Below are positions 1-8,758 of a stretch of 64,000 nt of DNA, one piece after another. Source of the DNA: Burkholderia pyrrocinia (GTDB taxonomy: Bacteria > Pseudomonadota > Gammaproteobacteria > Burkholderiales > Burkholderiaceae); NCBI RefSeq assembly GCF_022809715.1, contig NZ_CP094460.1:2914001-2978000 (forward strand). Direction: 5' to 3'. The position numbers and the translations under genes were made by a program. Positions within the stretch are counted from its first letter, which is position 1; the number at the start of each line of letters is the position of its first letter. The notes beneath the pieces are model-generated. The model searched no databases. It was not told the origin of the DNA and saw only the letters and a list, made by a program, of their open reading frames with translations.

Positions 1-1
1 C

Positions 2-115
2 TATCTCGAGTTCAATTTCGATCTCCGAAAGGTCACCATCACGCCTGACCACAGCGCGCTGAACTGGCGAGAGCAGCCTTACGGTCAGGCTGCCCAGGAA
101 GACGACGAGGCATAA
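2..115 (+). CDS. C-terminal end of an unidentified protein (5' partial)
   Basis: An open frame enters from the left edge and ends in TAA at 113-115, giving 37 residues that finish with an acidic tail (AAQEDDEA). Codon use is ordinary for this genome. Too little is present to assign a family. A hairpin at 182-203 lies downstream and could end this transcript. The next gene is on the opposite strand, so this gene belongs to an upstream unit outside the window. Confidence 0.6.
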   Translation, partial: YLEFNFDLRKVTITPDHSALNWREQPYGQAAQEDDEA

Positions 116-181
116 ACAGCAAGGGCCGCTTTGCGTGGCACTCGCGGGTGCATTGCAAGCTTTGCACGAACGCGACTGACT

Positions 182-203
182 GCCGGGGCGCAACTGCCCC
201 GGC
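182..203 (+). terminator. GC-rich hairpin between convergent genes
   Basis: An 8-bp perfect inverted repeat, GCCGGGGC and GCCCCGGC, encloses a 6-nt loop. It lies between the tail of the left-edge gene and the 3' end of the amidohydrolase on the other strand. No T run follows, so the terminator role is an inference from position. Confidence 0.4.
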
Positions 204-359
204 CATGGTCTCGAATAGTGCGATTCGCGCTCACAACCACCGTCAACAACTGTCACGACCGCAAGGCCCGTGAGGCCACGCCGCGCGTGTCGAAACGATC
301 GGATGCATCCGGATTCAAGCGATGACCTTGAATGTCCACGTGCGTGCACAAACGACGCG

Positions 360-1601
360 TCAACGTCCGCCGTCCCGCGCCTTCACGATCCGCCCACGCT
401 GCAGCACATAGGCGATGTGCTCGCCTTCACCGGCCACAACGCCGATATCGTCGAGCGGGTTTCCGTCGAGCACGACCATGTCGGCAATCGCACCGGCGGC
501 CACGACGCCCAGTTGCCCCGGCATATTGACAATCTCCGCCGCCACCGTCGTCGCTGACCTGAGCGCTTCCAGATTCCCGAGCACTTCCGCCCGAATCCGA
601 AACTCCCCACACTGAAACGCGTGCATCTCGCCAAGCAGATCCGACCCAAACCCCATTTTCACGCCGGCCTTCGCATAGATCTCCAGCGACTCGCGACCTT
701 TCTGCTGCACGGAAGCCACCTTCGCCACGGAGTCAGCCGGCATCCCGAACTCCGCCCCATGTTTGGCAAGCGCGTCATAAGTAACGAGCGTAGGCACCAC
801 AAACGCTCCATGCTCATGCATGAGCTTCGCGGCCGCTTCATCCACGAGATTCCCGTGCTCGATCGTCCGCACGCCGCATCGCACAGCCCGCGCAATCGCT
901 CGCCCCGTATACGCATGCGCCATCACATAAGTATTCGCCGCCTCGGCTTCATCGACGATGGCCCGAATCTCATCCTCCGAATACTGCGTGTTCGCAATCG
1001 GATCAGTCGGCGAAGCAACCCCACCAGAAGCCATGATCTTGATCTGCGTCGCGCCTTTCTGAATCTCTTCACGCACGGCGAGCCGCACACCTTCAACTCC
1101 ATCCACGACCCGCGCAATCGCCCCCGTCCTAAAACAGCAAGAGCAGGGCTCCAGCAAATCCCCCCGAGGCCGAAAATCCCCATGCCCGCCGGTCTGCGAC
1201 AACGCCTTCCCCGACGGAAAAATCCTCGGCCCTGAAACCAGCCCCGTCTCGACAGCCTGCATCAAACTCCAATCCGCGCCACCCGCATCCCGCACACTCG
1301 TAAACCCACGCGACAACATCGAATCGAGAATCGGCAACGACCGAATCGCCGCGAGAATATTCGGCTGCGTCGCATTGGCACCAAGATTCGCATTCGAAGC
1401 CAGCACATGCACGTGGCAATCGATGAACCCCGGCATCACGGTCTTGCCGCGCACATCGACTACCTGCGCATTCGGCAAATCCACCGGCCGATCGGTGACT
1501 TCGACAATCCGCTCGCCTTCGATTACGACATGATGATGTTCAAGCAAAACGCCTCGTTCGAGGTCGAGGACGTTGCCGCCTTGAAGCACGGTAATGGTCA
1601 T
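360..1601 (-). CDS. Metal-dependent amidohydrolase (imidazolonepropionase/Xaa-Pro dipeptidase-like)
   Basis: The 413-residue protein has the amidohydrolase-superfamily layout. A short N-terminal beta sandwich precedes the metal-binding HVHV motif in GFIDCHVHV. The central barrel strand has IKIMASGGV with a candidate metal-bridging lysine. Later histidines occur in YVMAHAYTG and RTIEHGN, and the final aspartate is in FGSDLLG. The family hydrolyses cyclic amides, peptides or carbamates; the substrate cannot be read here. It lies 12 bp behind a transporter on the same strand, so import followed by hydrolysis of one compound is likely. ATG start; a weak AGGATA-type ribosome site precedes it. Confidence 0.85.
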   Translation of the reverse strand: MTITVLQGGNVLDLERGVLLEHHHVVIEGERIVEVTDRPVDLPNAQVVDVRGKTVMPGFIDCHVHVLASNANLGANATQPNILAAIRSLPILDSMLSRGFTSVRDAGGADWSLMQAVETGLVSGPRIFPSGKALSQTGGHGDFRPRGDLLEPCSCCFRTGAIARVVDGVEGVRLAVREEIQKGATQIKIMASGGVASPTDPIANTQYSEDEIRAIVDEAEAANTYVMAHAYTGRAIARAVRCGVRTIEHGNLVDEAAAKLMHEHGAFVVPTLVTYDALAKHGAEFGMPADSVAKVASVQQKGRESLEIYAKAGVKMGFGSDLLGEMHAFQCGEFRIRAEVLGNLEALRSATTVAAEIVNMPGQLGVVAAGAIADMVVLDGNPLDDIGVVAGEGEHIAYVLQRGRIVKARDGGR

Positions 1602-1613
1602 GGGGAAATATCC

Positions 1614-2930
1614 TTATCGAGTCATGGAGGCGCCACGCTTCGCATCCTTCACGAAACGCGTCCCGACGAAACTGACTGCCGCCGCGAGGATCACGTAGAA
1701 GGCAGGCGCCATGTTGCTGCCCGTGCGTGCGATGAGCCACGTAATCAAAAACGGCGCGAACCCGCCAAAGATCGTGACCGCGAAGTTGTACGCAACGGAA
1801 AGCCCGGTCGACAACACCTTGGTCGGGAACAACTCGGCGAACGCCGCGAGAATCGGCCCCGTATAGGTCGCAATCAGCACGCCGAACACGGCCTGGAACA
1901 CGATCAGCGACGTGAACCCTGGCGCATGGTTGATCCACGCGAACATCGGCCACGCAAGCACGAGGATTGCGAGCGCAGAGCCGGACAGGAACACGCGCCG
2001 TCCCCACACGTCGGCGAGTCGGCCGACGATCGGCGAGCAGCACATGATCATCAGCCCGCCGACCATCCCGGCCGCGAAACCTGTCGACTGCGGCAGATGC
2101 AGCGTGCGCACGGAATACGTCGGCATATAGAACAGCAGCACATAGGTGCAGACGGTCCACAGAATGACCATCGAAAAGCTCGCAAACGTCTCGCGCGGGT
2201 AGGTGGACAGCACTTCCTTCAGCGGCGAGCTTTCCTTCGCTTGCGCTTCGACGGCGCTGAACGCGGGCGTCTCGTCGATATGGCTGCGGATGAAGTAACC
2301 GACCGGCCCGACGATGATCCCGAGCAGGAACGGCAGACGCCAGCCCCAGCTATGCAACGCCTGCGCGTCGAGCGACGTCGTGACGAACGTGCCGGTCGCA
2401 GCACCAAGCAGCACCGCGAAACCGATGCTCGACTGGATCCAGCTCGAGTAATAAGCGCGCTTCTCCGGCGGCGCGTATTCGGTGAGGAACGCGGTGGCGC
2501 CACCCATCTCGCCGCCGGCCGAGAAGCCTTGCAGCAGTCGCGCGACGACGATCAGCAGCGGCGCGGCGATGCCGGCCTGTTCGTAGGTCGGCGCGATCCC
2601 GATGAGCGCGGTGCCGGCGGCCATCAGCAGGATGGTGAGCGACAGCGCGGCCTTGCGTCCGACCTTGTCGGCATAGACGCCGAGCACGATGCCACCCACC
2701 GGCCGCATGAAGAAGCCGACGCCGAACGTCGCGACGGTGAGCAGCACGGACGTCAGTTCGTTGCCGGTCGGGAAGAACAGCTTCGCGATGATCACCGCGA
2801 AGAAGCTGTAGACGGTGAAGTCGAACCATTCGAGGCCGTTGCCGATCACGGTCGCCACGATGGCGCGGCGGCGCTGCTGCACTGCCGCATCGACGGAAGG
2901 CGCGGCGCGTGGGGAAAGCGTTCCTTGCAT
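1614..2930 (-). CDS. MFS transporter, metabolite:H+ symporter (MHS) type
   Basis: The 438-residue inner-membrane protein has about twelve hydrophobic segments. Features of the MHS family (ShiA, ProP, KgtP relatives) include NGLEWFDFTVYSFFA in helix 1, the loop GVYADKVGRKAAL after helix 2, and the central RLLQGFSAGGEMGGAT motif. These carriers import organic acids, betaines or aromatic acids with protons. The amidohydrolase follows immediately and a LysR gene lies upstream on the same strand, so a regulated uptake-and-hydrolysis unit is likely. The substrate is unknown. Confidence 0.88.
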   Translation of the reverse strand: MQGTLSPRAAPSVDAAVQQRRRAIVATVIGNGLEWFDFTVYSFFAVIIAKLFFPTGNELTSVLLTVATFGVGFFMRPVGGIVLGVYADKVGRKAALSLTILLMAAGTALIGIAPTYEQAGIAAPLLIVVARLLQGFSAGGEMGGATAFLTEYAPPEKRAYYSSWIQSSIGFAVLLGAATGTFVTTSLDAQALHSWGWRLPFLLGIIVGPVGYFIRSHIDETPAFSAVEAQAKESSPLKEVLSTYPRETFASFSMVILWTVCTYVLLFYMPTYSVRTLHLPQSTGFAAGMVGGLMIMCCSPIVGRLADVWGRRVFLSGSALAILVLAWPMFAWINHAPGFTSLIVFQAVFGVLIATYTGPILAAFAELFPTKVLSTGLSVAYNFAVTIFGGFAPFLITWLIARTGSNMAPAFYVILAAAVSFVGTRFVKDAKRGASMTR

Positions 2931-3053
2931 GGTCTCTTCCTCTGTCAGAAGACGGGACGGCTGCCCCGCGTGAATCCCATGCTAAGGACAGCCGGATTTT
3001 TTTCTGAAACGAAAGATTCGCATGCACGCATGCGCTGCGCGCATGCATCGCGC

Positions 3054-3965
3054 TCAGGGCGCGGTCTGCTTCTCCGCCTGTTCGAACAGCCAGCGCGTGA
3101 ACAGGCGGGCGGCCTGGTTCTGCGCGCGGTCGTTGGGCGAGATCACGTAATAGCCGCCGCCGTGGCTCGCGGACGCTTCCGTCACGCGCACGAGCAGGCC
3201 GGCCTCGATGCATGCGTCGATCATGTAGCGCCAGCCGAGCGACACACCCTGGCCGAGAATGGTCATCTGCACGATCTGCGGATAGGAGTTGATCATGATG
3301 TCCTGCGGCTGCGCCTTCTGCCGGTCGACGTCATTCATGTCGAACCATTCGGACCAGGACATCCATTGGCGCTGCCCGTCCTCGAGGCGCAATAGCGTCT
3401 CGTTCGCGAGATCGGCCGCGTCGAGCGTGCGGCCGGCCAGATAGCCGGGCGCGCAGACGGGAAACACTTCCTCGTCGAACAGCCGGCGCGCGGTGTATTC
3501 GGCCGGCGCTTGCTGACGCACGTAGTAGACGCCGACATCGAACTCCGCCGGCGACATCGACGCAAGACCATCGCGCACGATCAGGCGCAGCTTGATGTTC
3601 GGATACGCGGTGCGAAACTCGGGCAGGCGTGGCGTAAGCCACAGTAGCGCGACACCGGACGAGCACGCGATCGTCAGTTCGAGATCGCCGTACGGCTTCA
3701 TCACATCGTGCGTTGCTTCCGCGCATTGCGTGAGCAGGTGGTGGACCTGCGCTGCGTATTGCTCGCCGGCGATCGTCAGCCGCAACGAACGATGCTCGCG
3801 GACGAACAGCGAGCGGCCGAGGAATTCCTCGAGCTGCTGGATCTGGCGGCTGATCGCACTTTGGGTCAGGTGCAGTTCGGCGGCGGCTTTCGTGAAGCTC
3901 GCGTGCCGCACGGCGGCTTCGAACGCGACGAGGCACTGAAGGGGCGGCAGGGGCGTGATGCGCAT
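3054..3965 (-). CDS. LysR-family transcriptional regulator, GcvA-like
   Basis: The 303-residue protein starts with PLPPLQCLVAFEAAVRH and a winged helix-turn-helix (ASFTKAAAELHLTQSAISRQI), the opening typical of GcvA-type LysR proteins. A periplasmic-binding-like co-inducer domain follows from about residue 95. It lies 123 bp upstream of the MFS transporter and amidohydrolase genes in the same orientation and probably controls them. It could also be an unlinked GcvA paralog, which are numerous in Burkholderia. Confidence 0.88.
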   Translation of the reverse strand: MRITPLPPLQCLVAFEAAVRHASFTKAAAELHLTQSAISRQIQQLEEFLGRSLFVREHRSLRLTIAGEQYAAQVHHLLTQCAEATHDVMKPYGDLELTIACSSGVALLWLTPRLPEFRTAYPNIKLRLIVRDGLASMSPAEFDVGVYYVRQQAPAEYTARRLFDEEVFPVCAPGYLAGRTLDAADLANETLLRLEDGQRQWMSWSEWFDMNDVDRQKAQPQDIMINSYPQIVQMTILGQGVSLGWRYMIDACIEAGLLVRVTEASASHGGGYYVISPNDRAQNQAARLFTRWLFEQAEKQTAP

Positions 3966-4264
3966 GGCGGGCAGGGAGTCGATGGCGCTGCCGACATGAT
4001 ACGGGGGGATTGAAAGGAAATCACAAGGCGGGAAGGGCGCTGCCAGCCCCGCATTGGTATCTCATCACTTTCGCGCGCTTTCCCCGCTGACGACTAAGCA
4101 TGCCCTCATGTCTCGAGTCATGCTTGCTGCCCCTAACATTTGAGGGACGGCTATTGCGTTGTTGCGGTCGTGACAGGTAGGAACACATACGAAACGAGTA
4201 TTGTGCAAGACTACGGGCCATCCCGCGATATTGCGAAGGTAAACGGGGTATCGGTCGCACCTGC
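3966..4264. other. Intergenic start of a lower-G+C patch
   Basis: No convincing gene is seen. Composition drops visibly from about 4,050 onward relative to the LysR gene, and short reading frames on both strands lack ribosome sites. The stretch must hold the promoters for the LysR gene on the minus strand and for the secreted-protein gene on the plus strand. Confidence 0.4.
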
Positions 4265-5347
4265 GTGTTATCAGAAATTGGCACAAGCTTTGGGAATGTA
4301 ATCTTGAAAGCCTCTACCTTAAAAGTTCTGAACCAAAGTACTCCGTCGTTTCGGATCGGTTCGCCTTCCACGCATATTGCGCGTATCGGATCGGTGCTCG
4401 TGATGACCATGCTTTGGGCTAGTCTTGCAGCCGCTGCGCCACAATCAACTCTCCGCTTTGCTTTACCGGGTGGCGCAGCAGTGCTCTTTAGCAATGCTGC
4501 GAACCCTCGAGATTCATTGTCCAATCGTGCCTGGAAGAAGGCGGTTTTCTATTTCCCGAACGGAGCTACATTTGGCCTGCTGCCAAGAGCTGGGGAGTCG
4601 AACGCCGGTGGTGGGACGCAAATGGAACCTCCGAACGATGCGAATATTTCCCCGTCCGGTCAATATGTGATCGTTATGCGAAACGATCGGGGAACCGTAT
4701 TCATGGGATCAGGACAACCGGAGACTGTGTTGAGCCGGGAGTACTGTTCCATGATTGAGATACGAACAGGCTGTATTACCGCCGATCAAACCGGCGCGAT
4801 ATGTGGAGCGGGCTGGCAACCAGGTCAAAGTGCGCAGTGGGGAACAGACTCGCAAACGGCGGCGATGCTGAAGCGCGACCGCCCGTCGGCAAGCAACTTC
4901 TTAAGTTACATCAACGCAGGGCAGCCAGCCGACCTGGTAATTCGCGATGATTCGGGGGCCGACAATCTCTTGCGGTGTGACCCGCTTTCCTCGGCCAATC
5001 GCGAGTCCTATCGTAAAATTGCGGGAGCCTTAACGGCGGCAGGGGCGCGCTTTGATGCACTACTGATCGATGCCGCGCTTTCCAAAGCCGTCGGCGACTC
5101 CGTTGGTACGCCAGCGCAGCAAGGAACGGAAGCCACACGTCGAACCGCGACCGTATCTGTGCAAAGAGCGACGCTTTACACTGCCCCTGATGAAGCGGGC
5201 GCGAGTCGAGCCTATCTCGTCCAGGATGATGTCGTCGCCGTATTGAAGCAGTCTCCGGCTGGTTGGGCCTACGTGGATTACGCGAATGCTTCCGGGAAAC
5301 ACTTGCTTCGATGGATCAAGGCCGATCAACTTGCGATCAAGCAGTGA
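4265..5347 (+). CDS. Putative exported protein with C-terminal SH3-like domain
   Basis: Up to 360 residues; the start is uncertain. A hydrophobic stretch (IGSVLVMTMLWASLAAAAPQ, roughly residues 41-60) looks like a signal peptide ending at AAA-P, so a start close to it is possible, for example ATG at 4403 or a GTG just upstream. The last 70 residues (from TATVSVQRATLYTAPDEAG) resemble a bacterial SH3 domain: paired strands, AYLVQDDVV and a closing W-IKADQL strand. The middle is unrecognised and contains several cysteines, as in periplasmic proteins. G+C is near 55-58%, clearly below neighbours, indicating acquired DNA. It precedes a cell-wall-hydrolase-like gene, so a periplasmic protector or partner role is possible but unproven. 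Confidence 0.6.
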   Translation: MLSEIGTSFGNVILKASTLKVLNQSTPSFRIGSPSTHIARIGSVLVMTMLWASLAAAAPQSTLRFALPGGAAVLFSNAANPRDSLSNRAWKKAVFYFPNGATFGLLPRAGESNAGGGTQMEPPNDANISPSGQYVIVMRNDRGTVFMGSGQPETVLSREYCSMIEIRTGCITADQTGAICGAGWQPGQSAQWGTDSQTAAMLKRDRPSASNFLSYINAGQPADLVIRDDSGADNLLRCDPLSSANRESYRKIAGALTAAGARFDALLIDAALSKAVGDSVGTPAQQGTEATRRTATVSVQRATLYTAPDEAGASRAYLVQDDVVAVLKQSPAGWAYVDYANASGKHLLRWIKADQLAIKQ

Positions 5348-5530
5348 TACGAATCTCCCAGATTCTCGGATGGGAGATGCCACCGACCACGGGTCATCCA
5401 GTTTCCAGCAGTCTTGTATAGCGCATGGAGCGCGTGACATGCGGCGTCGCTTTACCGGGGAACACTCGTCGCTACGCGGCATTCATGCGAAGATTGAGCG
5501 AAATCTCACTGACACTCGCCCGAGAACGAC

Positions 5531-5992
5531 GTGACCCTATCAAACCCTGAGAGCAAACCGAAAGCTGGCCATCCGCCGTGGATGTCCGTCGCGCTGGCCG
5601 AACTCGGCATCCGCCGCCACCCGCCGGGCAGCATCAACCCGCGCATCGTCGAATACAACAACCAGACGAACCTGGTCGGCTATGACGACAAGATTTCCTG
5701 GTGTTCGTCGTTCGTCAACTGGTGCATGACACACGCCGGCATTCGCGGCACGGGCTCCGCGCTCGCGCGTTCGTGGCTCGAATGGGGCCGCCCGCTGGAA
5801 CGCCCGGTCTACGGCTGCATCGCCATCCTGACGCGCGATGATCCCGCGAGCTGGAAAGGGCACGTCGGTTTCTACCTGCGCCACGACGATAAGCACGTCC
5901 ACGTGTTCGGCGGCAACCAACTGGAAGAAGTTCGCGAACTCGCGTATCCGCTGAACGAAGTGATCGGCTATCGTTGGCCGTCCGCCGAGTGA
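5531..5992 (+). CDS. CHAP/NlpC-like putative peptidoglycan hydrolase (TIGR02594-type)
   Basis: The 153-residue protein begins with GTG; a later ATG at 5582 is an alternative because the ribosome site is weak. It matches small TIGR02594 proteins: an N-terminal helix with ALAELGIRR, the nucleophile region WCSSFVNWCM with Cys58 first, His111 in KGHVGFYL, and the closing GGNQ at 127-130. Cys/His proteins of this fold cleave peptide bonds in cell-wall stems. No signal peptide is visible, so it may be exported by another route, act in phage lysis, or be a contact-dependent effector. The exported protein upstream could be its partner; that is inference. Confidence 0.72.
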   Translation: MTLSNPESKPKAGHPPWMSVALAELGIRRHPPGSINPRIVEYNNQTNLVGYDDKISWCSSFVNWCMTHAGIRGTGSALARSWLEWGRPLERPVYGCIAILTRDDPASWKGHVGFYLRHDDKHVHVFGGNQLEEVRELAYPLNEVIGYRWPSAE

Positions 5993-5995
5993 CCC

Positions 5996-6253
5996 ATGGC
6001 GGCAAGCACACAAAAAATCCAGAACGCGGCCGTTACCGCCGCATTGACCCACCCGGAGCTCGTCGGTGCGCGCCTGCGCAGCGACGGGCTCCGTCCCCAC
6101 AAGGAGACAGCAGTGCCAACCGGAAATCTCCGCCTCTACGCGGATGCGCGATGCACGAGCCCTTACGCGATGTCGGTCTTCGTCGCGTTCGAGGAAAAAT
6201 CGCTGCCGTACGAACTGGTAACCGTCGATCTCGGCAATCGTCCGCCGCTGTAA
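5996..6253 (+). pseudogene. 5' fragment of a glutathione S-transferase gene
   Basis: A GTG at 6113, preceded by AAGGAGACA, opens the start of a glutathione transferase: GNLRLYADARCTSPYAMSVF, then FEEKSLPYELVTVDL. This is the thioredoxin-fold N-terminal part with an SPYAMSV active-site loop. After about 45 codons the match is lost and TAA follows at 6251. The rest of this roughly 210-residue enzyme is absent from the window. The break coincides with the start of a foreign-looking pair of minus-strand genes, so the gene was probably cut by insertion or deletion. The frame upstream of the GTG (from 5996) looks non-native. Confidence 0.65.
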
Positions 6254-6293
6254 TTTGAACGCCGCCGCCGCGGACCGACCCAGCCAATTACGA

Positions 6294-6659
6294 TCATTCC
6301 CCTGTAGCCGCCTCGATCGCGTCTGTGTCCCACTTCCCGCGTCGCGTTGCCTCGGCCAGCATACCAAGCGTCAGCGGGTGGCGCTTTGGCGGTCGGAGTC
6401 GTTTCACGAATAGCCCCATGAGTGACGACAGCAGTTCCTGACCTTCCGGGCCAAAGTAGCGTCGGTACGGGAACCCTTTGGCGTCGACGTTGAATGTCTC
6501 GGCCCACTTGTCGATAAACTCGACCCCGTCGAGGCCAGTGATGCCGAGATCCTCCTCAAGCCGTGATTCCGGCTGAAGGTTCAGCTTGCCGCCGAACAAC
6601 GGCCGGCCAAGCTCCTGACGGGTGAAGGCTTCGAAACGTTCCCAGGTATCGTCTTTCAT
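6294..6659 (-). CDS. DUF1493 family protein
   Basis: The 121-residue acidic protein has the acyl-carrier-like layout of DUF1493: ESRLEEDLGITGLDGVEFIDKWAETFNVD at residues 32-60, a PYRRYFGPEG loop, and the C-terminal LTLGMLAEATRRGKWD. Biochemical function is not known for the family. Its start lies 3 bp beyond the end of the membrane-associated gene upstream, so the two are co-transcribed; related pairs occur in enteric bacteria near mobile DNA. It adjoins the point where a glutathione transferase gene is broken. Confidence 0.72.
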   Translation of the reverse strand: MKDDTWERFEAFTRQELGRPLFGGKLNLQPESRLEEDLGITGLDGVEFIDKWAETFNVDAKGFPYRRYFGPEGQELLSSLMGLFVKRLRPPKRHPLTLGMLAEATRRGKWDTDAIEAATGE

Positions 6660-6662
6660 GGC

Positions 6663-7094
6663 TCAGAGCACCCGATCTTCGGGCTTCACGAGTCGGTTGT
6701 AGGTCGTCACGGTGTTGCGCATGATCAGGAAGGCATCGCGAGCCAGAAACACCTCGCCTACGACGGGAATCGTCCGGCCGACCCATGCGCCGAGGCGGTG
6801 GGTGAAGGAGATTCGAATACCGGACAACCCAACGCCCATGATCATCGGCAGGCGAAACGGTAGCGTCTGCGGGAACAGCTTGCGGGCAGCAAGCGAGGCG
6901 ACGGAGGTGCCCGGCGTAGCCCCTGCGAACTTGCCGGCGACAGGGACGTCAGCCTGACCGAGCAGCATTGCCGACGCGGCTGCCAGATCGTCCAGGCCCA
7001 ACTGCTTGCGCGTCTCGTCGAACGCCACCAGGGCAAAGACGTCGACGGGCCGTAGATTCTGCCAAGTGCCGTAGGTGTACCGGTTTTCACTCAC
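6663..7094 (-). CDS. Hypothetical protein paired with DUF1493 (STM2901-like)
   Basis: The 143-residue protein contains a run of small residues (LPFRLPMIMGVGLSGI) and a second partly hydrophobic stretch near the C terminus (WVGRTIPVVGEVFLARDAFLI). These suggest membrane association without clear full-length helices. The N-terminal ENRYTYGTWQNLRPVDVFALVAFDE part and its pairing with DUF1493 resemble Salmonella STM2901-type proteins; this is recalled resemblance, not a search result. A GAGAACAATGAGTG start region gives ATG at 7094. Function unknown. Confidence 0.6.
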   Translation of the reverse strand: MSENRYTYGTWQNLRPVDVFALVAFDETRKQLGLDDLAAASAMLLGQADVPVAGKFAGATPGTSVASLAARKLFPQTLPFRLPMIMGVGLSGIRISFTHRLGAWVGRTIPVVGEVFLARDAFLIMRNTVTTYNRLVKPEDRVL

Positions 7095-7305
7095 TCATTG
7101 TTCTCCTGATCCGGCAAGGGCGCTGCTCTCTCAGCGTGTGCCCCTCGCGAAGGCGATACTTTACCGCATCACCCAGAACAGCCTGGCCGGTACCGCTGAC
7201 CGGTCCCAACTGATTCGCGATGAATGTGCTCGGACCGATCCTCATCGTGCGGCTGAGGAGCGGGGCGCCGGCAGTATGGAAGCCGGCGCCGCGTCGTGAT
7301 CCCCC

Positions 7306-8748
7306 CTAATTCTTCGCCACAGCCTCGGTTTCCGTCTGCGTCCCACCCGCCGCCTCATTCCTGCTCCACCCACCCCCAAGCGACCGATAAAGCGCGACTG
7401 CCGCCAGCGCATGCTCGCGCTTGACCTGATTGAGCGAATCCGAGTCCCTTAGATAAACCTCCTGCGCTGACAGCACGTCGAGAAAATCCGTCGCGCCCCC
7501 CTTATAGAGCTGATTCGCCAACCCAAGCGCCTTGTCCGACGCAGAAAGCGCACTATCGAGCCGCCGCGTAGCCTCATCGGAACTGACGAGATTCGCACGC
7601 GCATCCTCGACCTCCCTCAACGCTTGCAGCATCGTCTGCCTTAACCCGAGTTCCGACTCGCGCATCCGGCTTTCGCTCTGCGAGATATCGGCGGTAATAC
7701 GCCCCGCATTGAAGATCGGGCTTGTCGCACTCAACGCCGCACTGAACAAATTGTCGGTCAACGTAGGCAACCCGAGATACGACGCCGCCAGAATCCCGTC
7801 CGCCAAATTCAGCGAAAACTTCGGATACCGCTCGGCCTTCGCGACGCCCACTTGCGCCGCACGCCGCTCCACCTGCGCATAGGCAGTCAACACATCAGGC
7901 CGCCGCAACAACGCCTGCGAAGGCAACGTCCCCGGCGCACCAACCGGCGGCGCCGGAATTTCCCCAGCCTGCGCCAACACGAGCCGATCGACCGATTCCG
8001 GCGTCCGCCCCGAATACACGGCAATCAGATTGAGCTGATGCGAAATCTGCGCCTGCGTCGGCGGAATCCGCGCTTCGAGCGCATCGAGCTGGTTTTGCGC
8101 GCGCGTGACGTCGAGTTCCGTCGACAGCCCGAACGCCTGCCGCTTGCGCGTGAGTTCGAGTGCGTGCTGCCGGATCTTCGCGTTGTCCTGCAGGATCTTC
8201 AGTTCCTGCTGCGCCCAGCGCAGGTCGACATACGCGGATGCCGCATCGGCCGCAAGCGCGAGCCGCATCGCATCTTCCGCATGCTTCTGCCCGACGAGTT
8301 CGGCTTGCGCGGCGAGCAGATCGAGCCGTTCGCCGCCGAACACATCGGGCGACCAGCTCAGCGCGAGCCCAACGCCGGCCTGCCGCACATACCCAAGCGG
8401 CGGCGGCGTGTTCTGCCGCGCGTCGGCCGCATGCGCGGTCGCGTCGAGTTCCGGCAGCAGCGCCGCGCGCTTCTGCACGGTCAACGCCTGCGCCTGCTTC
8501 ACGCGTTCGGCGGCGGCCTGCAGATCGAGGTTGCCGTCGAGCACGGTCGCGATCAGCCGGTCGAGCACGGGATCGTGGAATTGCGCCCACCAAGCGGCGG
8601 CGTCGATGTCCGCGCGCGGCACGTCGGTATCCCAGGCAGTGGGCGCGAGCGTCTGAACGGATTCGTGCAGCGCGGGATGCTGCGCGGGCTGCACCGCACA
8701 CCCTGCGGCGAACACGCTGACGGCAACGGCGACGAGTAGCTTTTTCAT
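7306..8748 (-). CDS. Outer-membrane efflux lipoprotein (NodT/OprM-type)
   Basis: The 480-residue protein has a lipoprotein signal, MKKLLVAVAVSVFAAGC, with the lipid-anchored cysteine at residue 17. Two TolC-like repeats follow, each with long helices; the motif ERRAAQVGVAKAERYPKFSLN marks the start of the second. It forms the outer-membrane duct of a tripartite pump. It begins 11 bp after the EmrB-type gene ends, so the adaptor, inner pump and duct genes are one operon controlled by the MarR gene upstream. Typical substrates are toxic hydrophobic compounds or antibiotics; the actual one is unknown. Confidence 0.9.
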   Translation of the reverse strand: MKKLLVAVAVSVFAAGCAVQPAQHPALHESVQTLAPTAWDTDVPRADIDAAAWWAQFHDPVLDRLIATVLDGNLDLQAAAERVKQAQALTVQKRAALLPELDATAHAADARQNTPPPLGYVRQAGVGLALSWSPDVFGGERLDLLAAQAELVGQKHAEDAMRLALAADAASAYVDLRWAQQELKILQDNAKIRQHALELTRKRQAFGLSTELDVTRAQNQLDALEARIPPTQAQISHQLNLIAVYSGRTPESVDRLVLAQAGEIPAPPVGAPGTLPSQALLRRPDVLTAYAQVERRAAQVGVAKAERYPKFSLNLADGILAASYLGLPTLTDNLFSAALSATSPIFNAGRITADISQSESRMRESELGLRQTMLQALREVEDARANLVSSDEATRRLDSALSASDKALGLANQLYKGGATDFLDVLSAQEVYLRDSDSLNQVKREHALAAVALYRSLGGGWSRNEAAGGTQTETEAVAKN

Positions 8749-8758
8749 GATGAAGATC

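Noticed and set aside
3010..3052. Cluster of GCATGC-like words before the LysR gene end
   Set aside because: Short repeats in GC-rich DNA without regular spacing; not a CRISPR or defined operator.
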